NCBI GenBank assembly: GCA_050303815.1
Contig: JBNLCM010000205.1
Coordinates: forward strand, 1 to 10,519
Source: Cognatazoarcus sp050303815
GTDB taxonomy: Bacteria; Pseudomonadota; Gammaproteobacteria; Burkholderiales; Rhodocyclaceae
DNA: 10,519 bases
Direction of reading: 5' to 3'
Below are positions 6,810 through 10,519 of this stretch, piece by piece (position 1 is the stretch's first letter; the number at the start of each line of letters is the position of its first letter). The translations under genes were made by a program, and so were the position numbers. The notes under the pieces are model-generated. The model made no database searches. It was not told the DNA's origin and saw only the letters and a program-made list of their open reading frames with translations.

Positions 6810-6838
6810 GTCTGTCTGCTGTCTGCGGGAGCGGCAGG

Positions 6839-6877
6839 GGCGTACGGACGGCCGCGGTACTACTCGGTCCGGACGCC
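6839..6877 (-). promoter_or_regulatory. Stem-loop in the leuA leader overlapping a Leu-rich ORF
   Basis: On the minus strand GGCGTCCGGAC (6877-6867) pairs with GTCCGTACGCC (6849-6839): eleven positions with one mismatch and a 17-base loop. Its upstream arm encodes codons 18-21 of the second leader ORF, whose stop codon lies in the loop, so a translating ribosome would disrupt it. A ribosome stalled at the Leu codons (6890-6898) would leave it free. No T-run follows, so it is not a classical terminator. Confidence 0.5.
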
Positions 6878-6928
6878 GGTCGGCAGTCGCAGCAGGAGGC
6901 GGGGGATGGGTTTCATGTCGACGTTCAT
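6860..6928 (-). CDS. Candidate second leader peptide of leuA (22 aa)
   Basis: A short ORF in a different frame from leuA, ending 65 bases before the leuA start. Residues 10-15 read R-L-L-L-R-L, using CTC CTG CTG CGA CTG, typical of control-codon runs in amino-acid operon leader peptides. An alternative internal ATG (6916) would give an 18-residue version. No good Shine-Dalgarno precedes either start, which is the main argument against translation. The ORF overlaps the stem-loop at 6839-6877, and its CTCCTGCTG can pair either with the leuA Shine-Dalgarno core or with CAGCAG (6816-6821, reverse strand). Too short to judge by codon statistics. Confidence 0.35.
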   Translation of the reverse strand: MNVDMKPIPRLLLRLPTGVRTE

Positions 6929-7010
6929 CGCGAGGTACGGAATCTGGCTTTCGCGACACGTCGCCGTGCCGGGGCAGCCGGGGCATTCAAACAACAGGAG
7001 GGGGGGAAGT

Positions 7011-7109
7011 TTAGTTGCGCGCGACGCGCAGCAGCAGACCCAGTCCGGCGGATGCGGACAGGAGGCGCGATGCGAAATTCACATCGAAACGGGTCGTTTG
7101 CGGCTTCAT
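7011..7109 (-). CDS. Candidate Leu-rich leader peptide of leuA (32 aa)
   Basis: A small ORF starting at ATG 7109 and ending in TAA, 216 bases before the leuA ATG. Six of its 32 residues are Leu, concentrated at the end: Leu16-Leu17 (CTC CTG) and Leu23, Leu25-Leu27 (CTG, then CTG CTG CTG at 7029-7037). This resembles leader peptides of leucine and branched-chain operons. A TTGACG-N17-TAGTTT promoter ends seven bases before the ATG, so transcription should start at or within a base of it, making the message leaderless. That would explain the absence of a properly spaced Shine-Dalgarno. The ORF begins ten bases after the stop codon of the HD-GYP gene. I do not recognise it as a named family. Translation and regulatory function are inferred from position, composition and promoter geometry. 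Confidence 0.5.
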   Translation of the reverse strand: MKPQTTRFDVNFASRLLSASAGLGLLLRVARN

Positions 7110-7116
7110 GCCCTGA

Positions 7117-7145
7117 AAACTACCGAGCAGGGCGGGCCACGTCAA
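7117..7145 (-). promoter_or_regulatory. Sigma-70-type promoter driving the leuA leader
   Basis: On the minus strand TTGACG (7145-7140, 5 of 6 matches to TTGACA), a 17-base spacer, then TAGTTT (7122-7117, 4 of 6 matches to TATAAT). The -10 element overlaps the TAG stop codon of the HD-GYP gene, so leuA would have its own promoter embedded in the end of the preceding gene. The expected start point is at about 7109-7110, at the ATG of the Leu-rich ORF. Confidence 0.55.
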
Positions 7146-8541
7146 GGGCCTGTGCGACATTGTTCGGGGCCAGGTCGGCCGCGAGTGCCGATTTGAGGGC
7201 CTCGAAGCAGCGCCCATCGATCGCGGTACCGACCGAATCGGCCATGATCTCGAGCGTCCGGTCGATCGGTATCGCGCCGCGGTAGGGACGCTCCGCGGTA
7301 ATGGCATCGAAGATGTCCGCGGTGGTGATGATGCGGGTCTCGAGCGAAATGCCGGACGCAGACACGCCGCGCGGATAGCCACCGCCATCAAGGCGCTCGT
7401 GATGACCGGCCGCGGTGAGCGCCAGCTCGTCGAGCGCCGGGATTCGTCGGAGGATCTCCTCGGAGAAGGCCGCATGGCGCTTGACCGCCTCCCACTCGTC
7501 CGCGTCGAGGCGACCGGGCTTGTCGAGGATCGCGTTGCTGACGCCGAGCTTGCCGACGTCGTGCAACAGGGCCGCACGCCACAGCCAGCGACGTCGATCC
7601 GGCGCCACGCCGAGCTCGGCCGCGAGGCGGTCCGTATAGAGCGCCACGCGCGTGCTGTGGCCCGCCGTGTAGGGGCTCTTGGCGTCGACCACCTGGCCGA
7701 ACGCCTCGGCAATCCGATCGAGATACGCCTCATCCAGGGCCATGTCCCGCGCCTCCGGTTCGAGCGCGACCACGTGCTCGTCGAGCCTGTCGCCGGCCAG
7801 CCGGTACCAGAAGGCTTCGTCGCCTTCGAGCCCCTCCACGACGCGCACCAGTTGCGGATCGAACCAGCTACCCGACCGGCGCCTGACCTCGGCCAGCGCC
7901 GCCGGCCGCCCCGAGGCCGTATGGAAGACATCGATGACCTGGGACAACAGCGCAATTCGCGCATACAGGGGAATCGCCAGACCACTCAGGTGGTCGGGTC
8001 GCCCGCCGCCGTCCCAGTGCTCGTCGAGGGAATGTATGCCCTCGGCCACTCGCTCGCCGAAGCGCAGCGAGCGGGCTATGTCTGCGCCGCGCTGGCAGCG
8101 CGTCTGAATCAGCTCCTGGGCGATCTCCTCGCCGTTCGTCAGGATGCCGAAAACCGCGCCAAGCCGCGCCTTGAGGGGCGCGCCCATGCCGGTGTGGCCG
8201 AACACGAAGCGCAAGACCTGGGAAAGACTGCCGTCGACCTGCTTGAAGTCGCGTTTGAAGCGGCGGTCATCGGTCAGGTACAGCTCGCAGATCCGGGCGG
8301 CGTTGCTGCTGCAACCGAGGTCCTTCAGCAGCAACGTGTAATAGAGTTCCCACAAGGCCTCGCCCTCGAGCCCCAGACGCCGGCCGATGTGGGTGCCGAT
8401 CCAGCAGCATCGCATGCAGTGGCCCGGCGGCTGCCCCTCGGTGAGGTCGAGGGCGTAGCTCAACGACCCGATCAACGCGGCAAATCGGATTCGGGAGAGG
8501 GGAATGGCGACGCTCCGGAACGCACGCCGGACGGCGCGCAA
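7120..8541 (-). CDS. Tandem HD-GYP protein: degenerate plus intact phosphohydrolase domain
   Basis: A protein of up to 473 residues with two HD/HD-GYP-like halves. The C-terminal half (about 275-455) has the full set of HD-GYP motifs: GHSTRVALY (His295), the HD pair with downstream lysine LLHDVGKLG (His327-Asp328, Lys331), and HHERLDGGGYP (380-390). It is expected to hydrolyse cyclic di-GMP. In the N-terminal half (about 25-215) the same landmarks are degenerate: GHCMRC (His41), KDLG (Lys73-Asp74) where HD should be, and LDEHWDGGGRP (172-182) where HHExxDGxGYP should be. It is therefore probably a non-catalytic sensory or dimerisation module. No membrane segment is obvious. An in-frame TGA lies nine bases upstream of the TTG at 8541, so no earlier start is possible. 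GGAGGG directly abuts that TTG, too close for normal spacing, leaving the true start uncertain. It follows the MFS gene by 78 bases; its stop codon overlaps the leuA leader promoter. Confidence 0.88.
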   Translation of the reverse strand: MRAVRRAFRSVAIPLSRIRFAALIGSLSYALDLTEGQPPGHCMRCCWIGTHIGRRLGLEGEALWELYYTLLLKDLGCSSNAARICELYLTDDRRFKRDFKQVDGSLSQVLRFVFGHTGMGAPLKARLGAVFGILTNGEEIAQELIQTRCQRGADIARSLRFGERVAEGIHSLDEHWDGGGRPDHLSGLAIPLYARIALLSQVIDVFHTASGRPAALAEVRRRSGSWFDPQLVRVVEGLEGDEAFWYRLAGDRLDEHVVALEPEARDMALDEAYLDRIAEAFGQVVDAKSPYTAGHSTRVALYTDRLAAELGVAPDRRRWLWRAALLHDVGKLGVSNAILDKPGRLDADEWEAVKRHAAFSEEILRRIPALDELALTAAGHHERLDGGGYPRGVSASGISLETRIITTADIFDAITAERPYRGAIPIDRTLEIMADSVGTAIDGRCFEALKSALAADLAPNNVAQALDVARPAR

Positions 8542-8619
8542 CCCTCCGGTTCACGTCCTCGCCGCGATGACCTTGACGCCCGGCCCCGCGCCCACCGTGA
8601 CCGGCCTCACGCTGCGCGG

Positions 8620-9867
8620 TCAGGCGGCGGCGGGGGCATGCCGGACCAGCGCCTCGCGGATCGGCAGGTTGCAGAGCGCGGCGGCCGATGACAGGGCAAT
8701 GTCGGCATACCACATCCACGTGTAGTCGCCGCTTGCGACGATCGCCAGGCCGCCCAGCCAAGCGCCCAGGAAACCGCCGACCTGGTGGGACAGCAAGGTC
8801 AATCCGAAGAGGGTCGCGAGATAGCGGGTGCCGAACAGTTTTCCGATGACGCCCGCCGTCGGCGGCACGGTCGCCAGCCAGGTAAAGCCCAGCCCGACCG
8901 CGAAGAGGTAGAAGGTCATGGCCGTTTTGGGGGCCGCCAGATACAGGGCCACGAGCACCGCGCGGGAGCCATACATCCAGAACAGGACGTACTTGCTACG
9001 GTAGTTCTGCACGGCCCACCCGGCCGCCAGGCTGCCGGCAATGTTCGACAGGCCGATGATCGCGAGCGACCAGCTCGCCACGTCGGCCGGCAACCCGCAG
9101 AGCCCGACTTCGCCTGGCAGGTGGGTCACCAGGAAGGCGATGTGGAAGCCGCACGTGAAGAAGCCCGCGTGAAGCAACAGGTAGCTGCGGTCGGCCAGCG
9201 CCTCGCGCACGGCATGGCGCAGGCCCTTGTCCACCCGACCCGGGTGTTCGCTGGCCGCATGGGCCGCCGCCGCTTCGGCGTGTTCTCGCCGACCTCGCAG
9301 GGCACCCGCGATGGGCAGGGCCGCCAGCGTGATCACGGCCATCGAGGTCATTGCGCCCATCCAGCCGAAGCTGCCGATGAGCTTCTGCAGCAGCGGCGCG
9401 AAGACAAACTGGCCGAATGACCCCCCCGCGTTGATCATGCCCGAGGCGATCCCGCGCCGGCTGGCAGGCAGGCGCTGGGCGGCGGCGCCGATCAGGACCG
9501 AGAAGCTGCTCGCCCCCGCACCTGCTGCGAACAGCAGGCCGATCGTGAAACTGAGCCCCCACCCGGACGTGGCGAGCACCGGTGTCAGCGCACTGCCGGC
9601 CGCCATCACGACCAGGCCGGCCGCCAGGACCCGGCCCGGTCCATAACGATCCGCCACCGCGCCGGCCACCGGCTGGATGGCGCCCCAGACAAACTGGGCC
9701 ACCGCCATCGCAAAGCTGATGGTGGCGATGCCCAGCCCGGTATCGGTGTTGATCGGCGACACGAACAGGCCGAGCGACTGACGCTCGCCCATCGTGATCA
9801 CCATCATCGCGGCGGCCAGCAGGACGAGTGGCCAGAAGCGCGCGTGGGGAGAATCGGCGGGCTGCAT
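8620..9867 (-). CDS. MFS transporter, monocarboxylate/oxalate-formate antiporter-like
   Basis: A 415-residue integral inner-membrane transporter with about twelve hydrophobic segments in two six-helix halves. They are joined by a hydrophilic, charged loop at about 195-230. ADRYGPGRVLAAG (71-83) after helix 2 is the conserved MFS motif A. 'GIASGMINAGGSFGQFVFAPLL' in the first half and FHIAFLVTHLPGEVGL in the second resemble the OFA/monocarboxylate branch, so a small organic anion is a plausible substrate. That is family-level inference and no substrate can be named. A longer open frame extends into marR, but the ATG at 9867 overlaps the marR stop by one base (TGATG), has GAGG seven bases upstream, and gives a normal N terminus. 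The overlap implies translational coupling and control by the MarR regulator. Confidence 0.87.
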   Translation of the reverse strand: MQPADSPHARFWPLVLLAAAMMVITMGERQSLGLFVSPINTDTGLGIATISFAMAVAQFVWGAIQPVAGAVADRYGPGRVLAAGLVVMAAGSALTPVLATSGWGLSFTIGLLFAAGAGASSFSVLIGAAAQRLPASRRGIASGMINAGGSFGQFVFAPLLQKLIGSFGWMGAMTSMAVITLAALPIAGALRGRREHAEAAAAHAASEHPGRVDKGLRHAVREALADRSYLLLHAGFFTCGFHIAFLVTHLPGEVGLCGLPADVASWSLAIIGLSNIAGSLAAGWAVQNYRSKYVLFWMYGSRAVLVALYLAAPKTAMTFYLFAVGLGFTWLATVPPTAGVIGKLFGTRYLATLFGLTLLSHQVGGFLGAWLGGLAIVASGDYTWMWYADIALSSAAALCNLPIREALVRHAPAAA

Positions 9868-10322
9868 CAGTTGTCCTCGGGAAGGGCAGGCTTCAGGCGT
9901 GCCAGCGCCTCCTCCAGGCGCTGGTTGAGCTGGTCGGTGAAGTCGCGACCGAGGGCCTGCTCCAGCGCGCACTGCGCCTCGGCCCAGCGCGCCTGAGCGC
10001 GTTCCCGGACCGCGACGCCAGCAGCGGTCAGGCGATACAGGCGCAAGCGCGCATCGCTGCCCCGGGTCTCCTCGACCCAGGCCTGCCGGAGCAGGGGCTG
10101 CAAGCCTCGCGTGAGCGTGGTCCGATCCATCTCGAGACGATCGGCGAGTTCTGTCAGGGCCTGTGGCGCGGTACCCAGGTGGCGCAGCAGCGAGTACTGG
10201 GTCAGGCGCAGGTCCAGATCGCGCAGAAAGTGCTCGTAAAACGCGGTGGTGCGCCGGTTGAGGCGCCGCAGGCGCGCGCCTGTGCACGGCAGGGGATCGA
10301 GCGGCAACGGCTTTATGTGCAT
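9867..10322 (-). CDS. MarR-family transcriptional regulator
   Basis: A winged helix-turn-helix regulator of 151 residues. The DNA-binding core is 'ALTELADRLEMDRTTLTRGL' followed by LQPLLRQAWVEETRGSDARLRLYRLTAAG, the recognition helix and wing of the family. A long helical C terminus provides dimerisation. MarR proteins usually repress their own operon and respond to small phenolic or organic ligands; here the natural target is the coupled MFS gene. Two starts are possible: GTG at 10328 and ATG at 10322. I prefer ATG, which has AAGG at 5-base spacing and sits near the expected transcription start. A perfect 12-bp palindrome spans both candidate start codons, fitting autorepression. The stop codon overlaps the MFS start by one base. 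Confidence 0.9.
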   Translation of the reverse strand: MHIKPLPLDPLPCTGARLRRLNRRTTAFYEHFLRDLDLRLTQYSLLRHLGTAPQALTELADRLEMDRTTLTRGLQPLLRQAWVEETRGSDARLRLYRLTAAGVAVRERAQARWAEAQCALEQALGRDFTDQLNQRLEEALARLKPALPEDN

Positions 10323-10328
10323 ATGCAC
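10317..10328. promoter_or_regulatory. Palindromic candidate MarR operator
   Basis: GTGCATATGCAC is a perfect 12-bp palindrome lying immediately downstream of the -10 element and covering the predicted transcription start and start codon of marR. A bound dimer here would block RNA polymerase. MarR proteins typically bind palindromes of this kind near their own promoter. The protein-site link is inferred from position only. Confidence 0.55.
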
Positions 10329-10337
10329 CTTATAGCA
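10329..10337 (-). promoter_or_regulatory. Extended -10 promoter element of marR
   Basis: TGCTATAAG on the minus strand: an extended -10 (TGn) with TATAAG matching TATAAT at 5 of 6. No good -35 exists at 17 bases; TTGCTG (10360-10355) is 20 bases away. The expected start point is close to the ATG at 10322, so the message may be leaderless. Confidence 0.5.
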
Positions 10338-10407
10338 TGATTACCACGACGGATCAGCAATCTCGCGGCACAAGACGAAAAACGCTTCCCACCGGGAGAA
10401 GATTTTG

Positions 10408-10446
10408 TACAATCTACCGATCCGTGCGTTCTACCAATCAACGCAC
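10408..10446 (+). promoter_or_regulatory. Possible plus-strand -10 element and 5' stem-loop at the right edge
   Basis: TACAAT (10408-10413) could be a -10 for a gene beyond the window; no convincing -35 is present. Just after the expected start point, GTGCGTT (10424-10430) pairs perfectly with AACGCAC (10440-10446) over a 9-base loop, a plausible 5'-UTR hairpin. No ORF worth calling lies in 10329-10519 on either strand. The plus-strand transcript is a guess from this arrangement. Confidence 0.3.
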
Positions 10447-10519
10447 CGGCCGCTGACCTTAACCTCTGCCGAGCGCCACGCGCCGGCCGCATCCCGCCCG
10501 CCTCGATTGGTGTCCCTCG

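Noticed and set aside
6953..6964. GCGACACGTCGC inverted repeat in the leuA leader as a terminator
   Set aside because: Loop of two bases and no following T-run; may contribute to leader structure but is not a terminator by itself.
5088..6986. LeuA starting upstream at 6986 (632 residues)
   Set aside because: The extra 64 residues are Arg/Pro-rich with no family resemblance, and AAGGAG sits at the correct distance from the ATG at 6794.
6906..7196. Plus-strand ORF of 96 codons preceded by a perfect AGGAGG at 6-base spacing
   Set aside because: The second part runs antisense through the end of the HD-GYP gene, the product resembles no known protein and has shadow-like composition. The AGGAGG is the complement of CTC CTG control codons in the minus-strand leader ORF. 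The leuA leader explains the region better, but this is the best-supported alternative.
7399..8691. Plus-strand open frame of 430 codons across the HD-GYP gene
   Set aside because: Antisense shadow; the opposite strand carries complete HD-GYP motifs.
8620..10287. MFS transporter starting inside marR (555 residues)
   Set aside because: The added part is out of frame with marR, low in hydrophobicity and Arg/Ala/Pro-rich. The TGATG overlap at 9867 gives a standard transporter start.

Overview
The window is uniformly GC-rich and gene-dense, with short spacers. Its gene set is rhodoquinone synthesis, anaerobic-style cobalamin metabolism, periplasmic copper chaperones, a class II 2-isopropylmalate synthase and a tandem HD-GYP protein. 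This suggests a metabolically versatile proteobacterium, most likely a betaproteobacterium of the Rhodocyclales/Burkholderiales type. That placement is inferred from gene content and sequence style, not from a phylogenetic marker. No tRNA, rRNA, CRISPR array, IS element or prophage gene is visible, and the region reads as ordinary chromosome.

Left part (1-4169). The 5' end of cobQ (cobyric acid synthase, minus strand, cut by the window edge) is divergent from btuF, a periplasmic cobalamin-binding protein. Directly after btuF lies a secreted SCO-family thioredoxin-fold protein that has lost most of the usual copper ligands. It converges on a minus-strand run of an M48 membrane metalloprotease, a DUF2946 protein and a PCu(A)C copper chaperone with an intact H-M-H-M copper site. 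SCO, PCu(A)C and DUF2946 together point to periplasmic copper handling and probably cuproenzyme assembly.

Middle part (4331-7145). leuA (class II 2-isopropylmalate synthase) is followed on the same strand by rquA, which converts ubiquinone to rhodoquinone. A strong GC-rich stem-loop separates the two. The 325 bases upstream of leuA hold no conventional gene. They contain a good sigma-70-type promoter overlapping the stop codon of the preceding gene, a 32-codon Leu-rich ORF that would start at or next to the transcription start, a second 22-codon ORF with a Leu-Leu-Leu-Arg-Leu run, a long stem-loop, and three copies of CCUCCUG that are complementary to Shine-Dalgarno sequences. I interpret this as a leucine-responsive attenuation leader. 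It is the most interesting part of the window.

Right part (7120-10519). Three minus-strand genes read MarR regulator -> MFS transporter (overlapping by one base, TGATG) -> tandem HD-GYP protein whose first domain has lost its metal ligands. A perfect 12-bp palindrome lies between an extended -10 element and the marR start, and is a plausible autoregulatory operator. The last 190 bases contain no gene; they hold the marR promoter and a possible promoter plus 5' stem-loop for a plus-strand transcript leaving the window.
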